From: Candidatus Thorarchaeota archaeon
GTDB lineage: Archaea > Asgardarchaeota > Thorarchaeia > Thorarchaeales > Thorarchaeaceae
DNA: 9,382 nucleotides
Reading direction: 5' to 3'
Assembly (NCBI GenBank): GCA_029856425.1
Contig: JAHQWZ010000057.1
Location: 1 to 9,382, forward strand
The position numbers were made by a program, and so were the translations under genes. Every line of letters begins with the position of its first letter. Position 1 is the first letter of the stretch. Shown one piece after another: positions 1 through 6,478 of the stretch. Under the pieces are notes generated by a model. That model ran no database searches. It had not been told where the DNA came from and saw nothing but the letters and a program-made list of their open reading frames with translations.

Positions 1-412
1 TCCCCACTGCAAGAATCCCCCAAATCGCAACAACCACGTTCCTCGTCCCATCCATCTTGCGTTCCTGGGGGTATGAACGTGTGAGTGGCACTACCAGTCT
101 AAATGCAACAACCCACGAGAAGAGGAGACTGAATATGACGAACCCCAGACTCACTAGAAATGGATCTCCAGGTCCTGAAATGTCTTGCAGTGACATGAGG
201 ACCAATGTGGCGAATGAAACGCCACCAGCAACTATGAGATAGACTAGACCTGATACTCTCCGTGCAACAACCAGCGGATACTTGTCAACTAGATCCGTGA
301 GTAGAAGGAGTTGTCTTACCTTCTCAACCATATTCTCGTCTGGTTTAACACCTTCTGGATTCAAATCCTCACCTCTGATATGTACAGCAAATTCATCCCC
401 AAACACCTCCAC
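1..412 (-). CDS. Membrane protein of unknown function, C-terminal part beyond the window
   Basis: An open frame on the minus strand runs off the left edge; 137 codons are visible. The start is taken as GTG at 412 because the minus strand carries AGGAG (plus 420-424) seven bases before it; an in-frame ATG at 331 is an alternative that would remove a credible N-terminus. The first 50 residues are soluble and acidic (FGDEFAVHIRGEDLNPEG). Hydrophobic segments follow at about 55-74 and 85-109, and a third begins near 124. Arg/Lys-rich stretches (RR at 51-52, TRSYPQERK) flank the helices. The gene starts 54 bp after the DUF998 gene on the same strand, so the two are probably co-transcribed. I do not recognise the family. 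That it is coding is likely from the strong ribosome binding site, the absence of stops and the regular alternation of helices and charged loops. Confidence 0.7.
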   Translation of the reverse strand, partial: MEVFGDEFAVHIRGEDLNPEGVKPDENMVEKVRQLLLLTDLVDKYPLVVARRVSGLVYLIVAGGVSFATLVLMSLQDISGPGDPFLVSLGFVIFSLLFSWVVAFRLVVPLTRSYPQERKMDGTRNVVVAIWGILAVG

Positions 413-466
413 AATAAGGCTCCTAGAAAGAAGATGGAGCCCCAATAGGGACTCCTAAAAAGAAGA

Positions 467-1108
467 TCATTTAGTTTCATCAGTTGAGCCAACCAGATAA
501 CTACCATAACCTATAATCCATGCGAGAATGGGGTAGATTGCCCAACGTTCCATTGATCCCTTTGCCAATCCAAGAAAAGTCACAGTGGAACCAGTTGGAA
601 GGCCAAGATAGGGCAAGAATACAATCGAAGAAGCAAGTGCTACTACTCCTAGGACTATGGAGATATATGACATCGGTCTCTTCTGGTGCTGGTAAGATGC
701 GACTGTGGCGAATGAACCAAATAAGATAGCTAGTAGCGTGAAAATACTGTGCATTGGTTGAAGATATCCAGGGAATATGCCCACGCCCATGGCGCCTATT
801 CCCGCTAGCGTAAGTAGAAACGACAATGTTCTTGCTTCACCAGTCTTGTAGAGGTAGTACGACCCCATGACTATGAAAGCCCCCAATAGAAATACAGATG
901 CATTGTATAACATAGCATTAGGTCCAATACCAAGATCGCTCACATAATCAATACGACTGCTATATCCAGCATACCATGATTCTGCAACAAGCAGGCCCAT
1001 GAACCATTGAATTCCACCAATGAAGAAAAGATACCCACTTAATGCGTGTCTATCAACCTTCAAGATTGCCTGGTCCCATTTTTCTTCCGTGATTTGAATT
1101 ATAGTCAT
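467..1108 (-). CDS. DUF998-type integral membrane protein
   Basis: A 213-residue polytopic membrane protein with about six hydrophobic segments after a short cytosolic N-terminus. It carries features I associate with the DUF998 family: DYVSDLG (54-60) followed by N at 64 and 69, the turn GVGIFPG (108-114) with a following histidine (H120), and GSMERWAIYP (184-193) before the last helix. Length matches the family (about 200). DUF998 proteins have no established reaction, so none is assigned. The ATG at 1108 is supported by GTGATT on the minus strand (plus 1113-1118) and a TATA-like box near 1140-1147. It is the first gene of a probable two-gene unit with the edge gene downstream. Family assignment is from memory of motifs. 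Confidence 0.75.
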   Translation of the reverse strand: MTIIQITEEKWDQAILKVDRHALSGYLFFIGGIQWFMGLLVAESWYAGYSSRIDYVSDLGIGPNAMLYNASVFLLGAFIVMGSYYLYKTGEARTLSFLLTLAGIGAMGVGIFPGYLQPMHSIFTLLAILFGSFATVASYQHQKRPMSYISIVLGVVALASSIVFLPYLGLPTGSTVTFLGLAKGSMERWAIYPILAWIIGYGSYLVGSTDETK

Positions 1109-1139
1109 TTTTAATCACGTTAATGGACAAGTATAGAAT

Positions 1140-1147
1140 GAATATAA
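1140..1147 (-). promoter_or_regulatory. TATA-like box for the DUF998 gene
   Basis: The minus strand reads TTATATTC about 35 bases before the ATG at 1108. Transcription would start near 1115-1120, giving a very short leader. This is a pattern match only. Confidence 0.4.
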
Positions 1148-1275
1148 CACATTGACAATCTTTGGACTACAGACTGGTCTGCGCCGCAAACTCTGAACAG
1201 GCTCGTCATAGAGCGAGTTTGACACTATTCACGAAATGATGGTGCCACTCATCAAGATTGATTGAAAGGCCAAAT

Positions 1276-1350
1276 CTGCTTGAGAGGTGTATAAGCACTG
1301 CTTTTGGTTGCACCTATCCCCGGATTGCCATGTCGTACCTGTTTCATTGG
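1276..1350 (-). repeat. rps19 3'-end copy 3 (degraded)
   Basis: This is a 75-bp copy of the last 24 codons plus stop of rps19, in the same orientation as the functional gene. It matches the functional 3' end at 59 of 75 positions. Twelve differences are synonymous. The codon for Val133 is changed to Thr (all three bases), and the stop TAG is changed to CAG, so the frame reads on for six more codons to a TGA. Similarity ends at the codon for Pro113 (plus 1348-1350); upstream codons no longer match uS19. There is no rest of the gene, so this is a fragment, probably an old attachment-site copy. It is the most decayed of the three full copies and the farthest from rps19. Confidence 0.9.
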
Positions 1351-1438
1351 GTTGGAGAGAATCATATTGGAAAGATCAACTGTATGCGAAGAAGCTGATA
1401 TTGATATGCAACCAGAATGATGTAGGAGTAGGAATGAA

Positions 1439-1990
1439 ATGTGTGACAGGTGTGCGACTATGGAAACACCATCCCGCTTGGAGCTTTTGGTTCAAGGAGC
1501 ATATGTACTTGCAGCAGTTATCGTAGTCCTTTTGACATTCCTCGCTCCATACGCAGAAGCGTCTTGGTTTAGTATGACTCCTGTAGATTCTGGCCACAGG
1601 TGGCTCTTCGTGTGGGGGGAATATGACCCCGGTTCATGGAATCAGACTCCTGCTGCCTATGACTCTCGATTTATAGGTCATGTCGATGTTGGGTTTCTCG
1701 CCTTTTTCTGGATTCTATGTGGTGGCTTTCTGGCTTTTAGTATCCTCTATTCTGCTGGAAATACGCCTCATAGACTATCTGCAATGATTTCTGTACTTAC
1801 TATCTTTCTCTTACAAATCATCGTTCCGCTCTATCTCTTTGTTCGACCTACAGATATAATATGGATCACTCCAATTACCGCAACTGCAGTTTACCCTCCA
1901 ATTCCATCATCTACTGCTCTCATCGCGTTGCCAATCTTATGGTTGGTTGATGAAATGAAGGGTGATAGTGTGTCCGATAAAATGCTTTGA
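1439..1990 (+). CDS. Small four-helix membrane protein of unknown function
   Basis: A 183-residue protein lying between two rps19 3'-end copies. The ATG at 1439 follows AGGAG at 1424-1428 with a ten-base spacer; an internal ATG at 1460 lacks such a site. The N-terminus has a Cys-x2-Cys pair (C2, C5). Hydrophobic segments lie at about 18-37, 83-105, 113-135 and 157-171. The loop between the first two (about 38-82) is rich in Trp, Tyr and Asp with one N-x-T sequon (NQT) and probably faces outward. The stop codon ends only three bases before the repeat at 1994, and the gene faces the 2097-3176 gene tail to tail across it. I do not recognise the family. In context it looks like cargo of an inserted segment. 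Confidence 0.6.
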   Translation: MCDRCATMETPSRLELLVQGAYVLAAVIVVLLTFLAPYAEASWFSMTPVDSGHRWLFVWGEYDPGSWNQTPAAYDSRFIGHVDVGFLAFFWILCGGFLAFSILYSAGNTPHRLSAMISVLTIFLLQIIVPLYLFVRPTDIIWITPITATAVYPPIPSSTALIALPILWLVDEMKGDSVSDKML

Positions 1991-1993
1991 AAT

Positions 1994-2068
1994 CTACTTC
2001 AGAGGCACGTACGCGCTGCTTTTTGTAGCGCCGATTCCCGGGTTGCCATGTCTGACCTGTTTCATCGG
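1994..2068 (-). repeat. rps19 3'-end copy 2 (protein-perfect)
   Basis: This is a 75-bp copy of the rps19 3' end, in the same orientation as the gene. Read on the minus strand it encodes exactly the same residues as uS19 Pro113 to Lys136 and ends with the same TAG stop. It nevertheless differs from the functional copy at 13 of 75 bases, every one a synonymous third-position change. Upstream of the Pro codon the frame meets a TGA within two codons and similarity to uS19 stops. It is not a whole gene. The pattern points to descent from a different, functional uS19 gene rather than decay of a local duplicate. Confidence 0.95.
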
Positions 2069-2096
2069 ATATCAAAGTGAATGATTCTCCCCAATG

Positions 2097-2129
2097 CTAA
2101 TTCAGAGGCAAATTAACGCTATTCTTTGT
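2097..2129 (-). repeat. Partial rps19 3'-end copy forming the C-terminus of the adjacent ORF
   Basis: The last 11 codons (including the stop) of the 2097-3176 gene match the last 11 of rps19 (3307-3339) at 26 of 33 bases, in the same frame and with the same TAG stop. The residues are TKNSVNLPLN against TKSSAYVPLK. Similarity ends abruptly upstream of the Thr codon. It lies 28 bp from copy 2, in the same orientation. It is either a half attachment site fused to the ORF or a truncated older copy; chance is unlikely given the shared frame and stop. Confidence 0.65.
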
Positions 2130-3176
2130 TAGAACTTTGTCTGGGACTAAAGTACAAATAATCCCAATCGCTAGAAACGTGGCTCCTAGATAAAACAGAG
2201 AAGATGGAAAGCCTGAATCTTCCTGAGGCTCTATTAGTTTCACCATAGTCAAAAATGTGACCGCAATCTCAGCTTCGGAGTCGAGAGTCTGAAGAACCAA
2301 TGTCAGTTCTGCTGAATTAGTTTCGCTGATATCAAGTCCGAAGTAATCTGGAGCCGCCACTGCAAGATTGTTGAGAATCAGCACATCCGAGCCATTCAAA
2401 GCTACAAACCGAGACAATACCGAGGCATTTTGAGTAAAGATTCCGATTCGGAGCCATTGCGTATCAGTGACAACCTCAATTGGCACCTCTATTGATTTTA
2501 CAGGGAATGAGCCGTTCAATTCGAATTGCTGTGATTCAAGAACTTCTGATTTCTCCTTAGTAATAGTATGATAGTCACCGTTGTAGTAGTAGAGGTACAT
2601 TGGTGTCATAAGAGCAGATACAAAGATTGCAAAGAGGGCAACCAACACCATGCTTCTGATATTCGTTCTTGCTGACAGTTTTTTCAAAGAGAAATATGTG
2701 AGGCCCAATCCCAAAAGAGAAAATGGGTGAATCCATGAATAAAAAATGTCAGTACTTACATAATGTCCAACGACGACAGATCGGACTTCCACTGAAGTGT
2801 CGTTTACCTCTCGCTTTAAGGAGCATCTGATGATATCGGGTTCTCCACTTTGGAGGAAAACTATTGGGACTCCATTGATCTCGGTTACATTTCTAATTGA
2901 TACAATGGTGCCTCCTTCTCTACCCGAATGTAGCTCGATTGTAATTGGCGAGTTGTTGGTCCGCAAGTACTCAATTGAGAGTCGAACATCTGTGAAAAGA
3001 TATATGTCATGAATAGGGTCTTGCTCTGTTAACATCACATCCCAAGTATGTTCATGCTCAATATCAATCAGCCAAACTGGACTTATCATTGTATATGGAA
3101 GAGAGAGGACTCCAACCAAACCCACCGTTAGTGAAATCAATAGGCCGGCTGTTACTAATCTTGACCACGCTGTCAA
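2097..3176 (-). CDS. Membrane protein with two similar halves (helix, outer domain, helix)
   Basis: A protein of unknown family, 359 residues from the preferred TTG start at 3176. That start follows GGGGAGG on the minus strand (plus 3184-3190) with a seven-base spacer. An in-frame ATG at 3203 would add nine residues, but it lies upstream of the site and of the start point expected from the TATA-like box at 3218-3223. Hydrophobic segments fall at about 7-30, 149-165, 176-196 and 325-344, with two beta-rich domains of about 115-130 residues between the first and second pairs. The arrangement suggests an internal duplication, although sequence identity between halves is not obvious. Five usable N-x-S/T sequons lie in these domains, consistent with an outside location and N-glycosylation. 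The last ten residues derive from an rps19 3'-end copy. It lies in the segment between rps19 and repeat copy 2 and may be element cargo. Confidence 0.7.
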   Translation of the reverse strand: MTAWSRLVTAGLLISLTVGLVGVLSLPYTMISPVWLIDIEHEHTWDVMLTEQDPIHDIYLFTDVRLSIEYLRTNNSPITIELHSGREGGTIVSIRNVTEINGVPIVFLQSGEPDIIRCSLKREVNDTSVEVRSVVVGHYVSTDIFYSWIHPFSLLGLGLTYFSLKKLSARTNIRSMVLVALFAIFVSALMTPMYLYYYNGDYHTITKEKSEVLESQQFELNGSFPVKSIEVPIEVVTDTQWLRIGIFTQNASVLSRFVALNGSDVLILNNLAVAAPDYFGLDISETNSAELTLVLQTLDSEAEIAVTFLTMVKLIEPQEDSGFPSSLFYLGATFLAIGIICTLVPDKVLTKNSVNLPLN

Positions 3177-3183
3177 TGCATTT

Positions 3184-3223
3184 CCTCCCCTGGTCCAAAA
3201 CATCTCGTTGGGAGCGTATTAAC
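3184..3223 (-). promoter_or_regulatory. TATA-like box and strong ribosome binding site that decide a TTG start
   Basis: On the minus strand a TTAATA box (plus 3218-3223) precedes GGGGAGG (plus 3184-3190). Transcription would begin near 3196. The ATG at 3203 would then not be in the mRNA, and the TTG at 3176 has ideal spacing from the binding site. Confidence 0.5.
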
Positions 3224-3249
3224 CCTGTTGTGTGGCTTCATACACTCAA

Positions 3250-3266
3250 CATAGAATGATTCTATG
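3250..3266. other. Perfect 7-bp hairpin downstream of rps19
   Basis: CATAGAA and TTCTATG form a perfect seven-base stem around a TGA loop, about 40 bases past the rps19 stop and upstream of the 2097-3176 gene promoter. It could end or stabilise the rps19 transcript. No T-run follows it on the minus strand, so a terminator call is not justified. Confidence 0.4.
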
Positions 3267-3306
3267 GTCTCTTGATGATGAGAATGTAGCTGAGAATTGA
3301 CTGGTT

Positions 3307-3381
3307 CTATTTTAGAGGCACATAAGCGCTGCTCTTAGTTGCGCCTATTCCAGGATTGCCATGTCTAACTTGTTTCATAGG
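3307..3381 (-). repeat. rps19 3'-end copy 1 (inside the functional gene)
   Basis: This is the 3' end of the intact rps19, codons Pro113 to Lys136 plus TAG, and it is the reference for the copies at 1994-2068 and 1276-1350. Pairwise, the three full copies differ by 13, 12 and 13 synonymous codons, so none is clearly derived from another. Confidence 0.95.
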
Positions 3382-3717
3382 ACTTGAGAATTCCCCGAGG
3401 ACGTGCCCAATCATCTGCGGGATGATCTTGACGCGAACAAAGTCCTTGCCGTTGTGCACACCAATTGTCAAATCGACCATCTCAGGAAGAATGACCATGT
3501 CGCGGCAGTGGGTCTTGACGATGACGTCCTTCCCCTTCTTGGCCTGCTTTCTGGCTGCCCTGAGCTTCACCAGGAGCTTCTTCTGTCTAGGCGGAAGGCC
3601 TCTCTTGAGAGTCCTTCTGCGGCGTGAGGGGAGCAGCTCAATGAGAGTGTCCATGTTCATCTGAACCAGGTCAGTGAGCTTGTGACCGCGGTACATTGGT
3701 TCGCCTTTCTGTGACAT
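3307..3717 (-). CDS. rps19: Small ribosomal subunit protein uS19 (archaeal S19/eukaryotic S15 type)
   Basis: A component of the head of the 30S subunit, near the decoding region. The 136 residues match the archaeal family over their full length: the N-terminal YRGHKLTDL (9-17), the basic LLPSRRRRTLKRGL (28-41), then THCRDMVILPEMVDLTIGV (69-87), NGKDFVRVKI (89-98), QMIGHVLGEF (101-110) and the highly conserved C-terminus VRHGNPGIGATKSS (117-130). The ATG at 3717 is preceded by GGTGAT (plus 3721-3726). In most archaea this gene sits in the S10/spc cluster between rpl2 and rpl22; here neither neighbour is present. Upstream is a TPR gene; downstream is a series of copies of its own 3' end. Whether this is the only rps19 of the genome cannot be told. 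Confidence 0.97.
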   Translation of the reverse strand: MSQKGEPMYRGHKLTDLVQMNMDTLIELLPSRRRRTLKRGLPPRQKKLLVKLRAARKQAKKGKDVIVKTHCRDMVILPEMVDLTIGVHNGKDFVRVKIIPQMIGHVLGEFSSPMKQVRHGNPGIGATKSSAYVPLK

Positions 3718-3786
3718 ATTATCACCGGAGATGGTATACGGAGTGGAGAATGACCACTGAGAACGGTGTCTGCTCCCTGGGGAGTC

Positions 3787-3794
3787 AATATAAG
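3787..3794 (-). promoter_or_regulatory. TATA box for rps19
   Basis: CTTATATT on the minus strand lies about 70 bases before the rps19 ATG. It gives rps19 its own promoter rather than relying on a ribosomal operon, with a leader of about 45 bases. It overlaps the region just after the stop of the TPR gene. Confidence 0.5.
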
Positions 3795-3795
3795 C

Positions 3796-4356
3796 CTATC
3801 CATCTGGAGCTGCATCATCCCACGGAGCATTGATAACTTTGCCATCGTCATCGAGCATACCGGCTTCCTCCATGGCTTTCGGCACCCAGCTGAGTGCTCC
3901 CTCAATGCCGGGGTCTCTGATGAGTGCTAGCCTTGCTAGTTCGACTGCTTCCTTCCACCGTTCTAGTTCGTAATTGATTTCAGCTTTATGAAGAATGGCC
4001 AGAGTAAACCTATCCTCTATCTCCAGTACCTTGTCAAACTGTACCAAAGCCTCTTCCAACAGGCCCAAGTCTCTCAGACATACTGCCTTGTTGAACACCG
4101 GCACTACATCTCTAGGCTTAAGCTCCGCAGCCCGATCAAACAGGGAGAAGGCCTCCTGCGTTGCTGGTGAGTCTTTATCAGGCTCTTCCTGTCTCTGAAT
4201 GAGGGCAACTGCTAGAGACACTATTACGTTGATGTCTTTAGGATGGTTCTCAAGGAGACTTCTAAGCTTCTCGGCGGCTTCTTCGGGCCTGTTCTCCGCG
4301 AGCAGCCGAGCAGCCTCTTGGTACTCCTTGTCTTTCTTTCGTCCGAAGATAGGCAT
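3796..4356 (-). CDS. TPR repeat protein
   Basis: A soluble helical protein of 186 residues from the preferred ATG at 4356 (MPIFGRKKDKEYQ). A longer frame opens at 4389, but its extra 11 residues look unlike the family and would leave almost no leader. TPR-like helix pairs lie at about 9-42 (EYQEAARLLAENRPEEAAEK), 83-116 (FNKAVCLRDLGLLEEALVQF) and 117-150 (LHKAEINYELERWKEAVEL). A looser repeat around 43-80 contains a charged insertion (EEPDKDSPATQEA). The C-terminal 35 residues are acidic and likely flexible. TPRs bind peptides or partner proteins; the partner is not evident. It is divergent from glmM and upstream of rps19 on the same strand, but rps19 has its own TATA box. Confidence 0.85.
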   Translation of the reverse strand: MPIFGRKKDKEYQEAARLLAENRPEEAAEKLRSLLENHPKDINVIVSLAVALIQRQEEPDKDSPATQEAFSLFDRAAELKPRDVVPVFNKAVCLRDLGLLEEALVQFDKVLEIEDRFTLAILHKAEINYELERWKEAVELARLALIRDPGIEGALSWVPKAMEEAGMLDDDGKVINAPWDDAAPDG

Positions 4357-4390
4357 CTCATTGACCCTGAATGAACGGTCTATCAACACT

Positions 4391-4396
4391 CTTAAG
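4391..4396. promoter_or_regulatory. Possible shared core promoter between the TPR gene and glmM
   Basis: CTTAAG is a palindrome midway in the short space between the two divergent starts (4356 minus, 4432 plus). At about 25-30 bases to each side it could set a start point just before either gene. It is only a weak match to an archaeal TATA box. Confidence 0.2.
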
Positions 4397-4431
4397 TCAA
4401 TACCTGAGAACTCCAGAATGCAGTGAAGAGG

Positions 4432-5790
4432 ATGGGTCGTCTGTTTGGAACCAATGGAGTTCGTGGCGTAATCAATGAAGGATTAACAGTGGATATCGCA
4501 CTCGATTTGGCGAGAGCGGTGGGAACAATTCTTGGACCTGGAAAGGTTGCTTTATCCAGAGACTCCAGACATGGAGGAGTGATGTTCTCCGATGCAGTGA
4601 CTTCTGGTCTTCTATCAACAGGTTGTTCAGTTGTAGATATTGGTCCTGCTCCAACACCAACGCTTCAGTTCATGGTCCCGCGATTGAAATGCGTTGCAGG
4701 AGTAATGATGACTGCATCCCACAATCCTCCCGAGTTCAATGGAATCAAGGTGATGGGCAGCAATGGGATTGAGGTTTCACGAGAGGTAGAGTCCATGATT
4801 GAGGAGATCTACTTCGAAAAAAGATTCAGAGCAGCGAGCTGGAAGGAAATAGGGGCTGTATCCCAATACGATATGGCCATCAGCGAATTCATTGATGCTA
4901 TAAAGTCCCATGTGGACGAAGAAGCGATTCAAAGGCGGAATCTCAGAGTAGTGATTGATGGCGCTAACAGTGTGGGCTCTCTTGTGACCCCGTTGCTTCT
5001 AAGAGAACTGGGCTGCAAAGTCTTCTCACTTAATGGGCAGCTGGATGGAGAATTTCCTGGACGCAATCCTGAGCCTATTCCCGAGAATTTGACCGAGTTG
5101 GCGAATACCGTCAAGTCGGTTAGGGCTGACATAGGTATAGCGCATGATGGTGATGCAGACAGAGCAACCTTCGTTGATGAGAATGGTCACATCCTTTGGG
5201 GGGATCAGTCCTTTGCACTCATAGCATCGCGTGTGCTTGCTAGAAAAATGGGATCTACCCTCGTGACTCCCATTAGTAGTGGCCGACTGATAGAGGACAT
5301 TGCTAGAGAAGCTGGTGCAAAGATAGACTGGACAGCTGTGGGAAGTGTGGATGTGTCTCATCGGTTGGAGGAAACTGGAGCTGAGCTTGGTGGCGAAGAG
5401 AATGGAGGCGTGTTCTATCCCCCTCACCAGCCGGTCAGAGACGGCGCTATGACTGCGGCACAGATGATTGAGATTATGGCAGTTGAAGGAAAGAGGCTTA
5501 CGGAATTAGTGGCCGAGCTGCCGTTGTATTATAGTACCAAGGTCAAGGTGTCCGTTCCAGCTGAGAAGAAGCTAGCACTTCTTGACAGTCTACTAAGATT
5601 GACTGATGACCAGGACAGAATTACCCTCGATGGATTGAAGCTTCTATTCAATGATGGCTGGATTCTAATACGCCCTTCCGGTACTGAACCAATATACCGC
5701 TGTTTCTCCGAGGCGGCGACCCAGGAAGGTGCGGACAGACTTGCAGAACGGGGTGTAGAGCTTATCAAGGAAGCAATCGCCAAGCTTTGA
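4432..5790 (+). CDS. glmM: Archaeal phosphoglucosamine mutase (phosphohexomutase family)
   Basis: Interconverts glucosamine-6-phosphate and glucosamine-1-phosphate in the cytosol, on the way to UDP-GlcNAc for glycans. The protein has 452 residues, the usual family length. In order: FGTNGVRG near the N-terminus; the catalytic phosphoserine loop TASHNPPEFNGIK with Ser96; the metal-binding loop DGDADR (239-244); the sugar-specificity loop GGEENGG (320-326); and the phosphate-binding loop RPSGTEPIYR (414-423). All active-site elements are intact. The start is taken as ATG 4432 because archaeal homologues begin MG-LFGTNGVRG; an in-frame GTG at 4423 is possible. No convincing ribosome binding site precedes it, so translation may be leaderless. 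Related archaeal enzymes also act on mannose or glucose phosphates, and substrate choice cannot be fixed from sequence alone. Confidence 0.93.
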   Translation: MGRLFGTNGVRGVINEGLTVDIALDLARAVGTILGPGKVALSRDSRHGGVMFSDAVTSGLLSTGCSVVDIGPAPTPTLQFMVPRLKCVAGVMMTASHNPPEFNGIKVMGSNGIEVSREVESMIEEIYFEKRFRAASWKEIGAVSQYDMAISEFIDAIKSHVDEEAIQRRNLRVVIDGANSVGSLVTPLLLRELGCKVFSLNGQLDGEFPGRNPEPIPENLTELANTVKSVRADIGIAHDGDADRATFVDENGHILWGDQSFALIASRVLARKMGSTLVTPISSGRLIEDIAREAGAKIDWTAVGSVDVSHRLEETGAELGGEENGGVFYPPHQPVRDGAMTAAQMIEIMAVEGKRLTELVAELPLYYSTKVKVSVPAEKKLALLDSLLRLTDDQDRITLDGLKLLFNDGWILIRPSGTEPIYRCFSEAATQEGADRLAERGVELIKEAIAKL

Positions 5791-5802
5791 TTGAGAACGC
5801 GC

Positions 5803-6453
5803 CTATTGTGGCCATAGTATTGCAGATGCAGCCCGGCCTACTGTGCCTTCAATCCCTGCAAGGTATTCTAGTAGTCGGCCACACTCTCCATCACCCATCT
5901 TTCGGAATTCCATGAATCTCTCGATCTCCTTTCTTACAATCCGAAGCAAGGCATCCTCAATATCTTCAGGAACCTGCTCATCTTCCGCATGCACTGCGTT
6001 CACTAGTGATTCCAGATTCTTCTCCAAGTGCTTCAGCGGCTGTATTTTTCCAGATTGAAATGGATTTCTGAGCTTGCTCACAACTATTGCTAATGATGTT
6101 CCAAGCAAAATTGATATTAAAACGGCTGAAGGAAAATGCACCTCAAAATAATACGCCATGCCATATCCCGCAGCTGAGAATCCTAGTACGAGCTCATACA
6201 CTATGAGGGCAGCTAGAGAATAGTCAATTATTGTGAATAGAGCCCATTTCAGCGATAATGTCTGTAGCAGTGACTGGCGTTCTGCAGTTTTCCTTGCGGA
6301 CTCCACACCATCATTGGGATAGATGATTGGTAGTCGCCACGCTTTTTCAATTGCTCTACTGCTCTGCTTTGTAGTCACGTAGATTAAAATGAGCAGCAAA
6401 ATGAATAGAAGAAGACGGATACTTGTGAGTAATGTGATATCAGAAGACTGCAT
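5803..6453 (-). CDS. Membrane protein of unknown function with helical C-terminal domain
   Basis: A 216-residue protein from the preferred ATG at 6453, which follows AAGGAG on the minus strand (plus 6461-6466) at seven bases; an ATG at 6480 adds nine residues but falls inside the TATA-like box. Hydrophobic segments lie at about 8-27, 67-91 and 106-127. A loop of some 40 residues between the first two is rich in Arg and Glu. The last 85 residues form a soluble, charged, mostly helical domain (KHLEKNLESLVNAVH, then EDIEDALLRIVRKEIERFMEF), likely cytosolic and perhaps oligomerising. I do not recognise the family. It is convergent with glmM, with only 12 bp between the stops. Confidence 0.75.
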   Translation of the reverse strand: MQSSDITLLTSIRLLLFILLLILIYVTTKQSSRAIEKAWRLPIIYPNDGVESARKTAERQSLLQTLSLKWALFTIIDYSLAALIVYELVLGFSAAGYGMAYYFEVHFPSAVLISILLGTSLAIVVSKLRNPFQSGKIQPLKHLEKNLESLVNAVHAEDEQVPEDIEDALLRIVRKEIERFMEFRKMGDGECGRLLEYLAGIEGTVGRAASAILWPQ

Positions 6454-6478
6454 CAGTTGTCTCCTTCCAGTGACACAC

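Noticed and set aside
1287..1597. Overlapping frames on both strands (1287-1526 plus and 1376-1597 minus)
   Set aside because: They run across the rps19 repeat or antisense to the membrane protein gene at 1439 and show no protein-like pattern.
1994..2065. A separate 23-residue peptide gene starting at the internal Met codon
   Set aside because: The Met is simply Met114 of uS19, there is no clear ribosome binding site before it, and copy 3 has lost the stop. Selection on a peptide remains a remote alternative.
1276..3381. CRISPR or other regular repeat array
   Set aside because: The repeats are 75 bp, widely and unevenly spaced, contain protein-coding sequence and flank genes; there are no short uniform spacers and no cas genes.
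1276..3381. Casposon or transposon with terminal inverted repeats
   Set aside because: No Cas1, polymerase or transposase frame is present, and I found no inverted repeats at the segment edges; the direct 3'-end copies fit site-specific recombination better.
5026..5427. Long antisense frame inside glmM (133 codons)
   Set aside because: It is a shadow of the conserved glmM frame, with no family features, no ribosome binding site and an odd composition.
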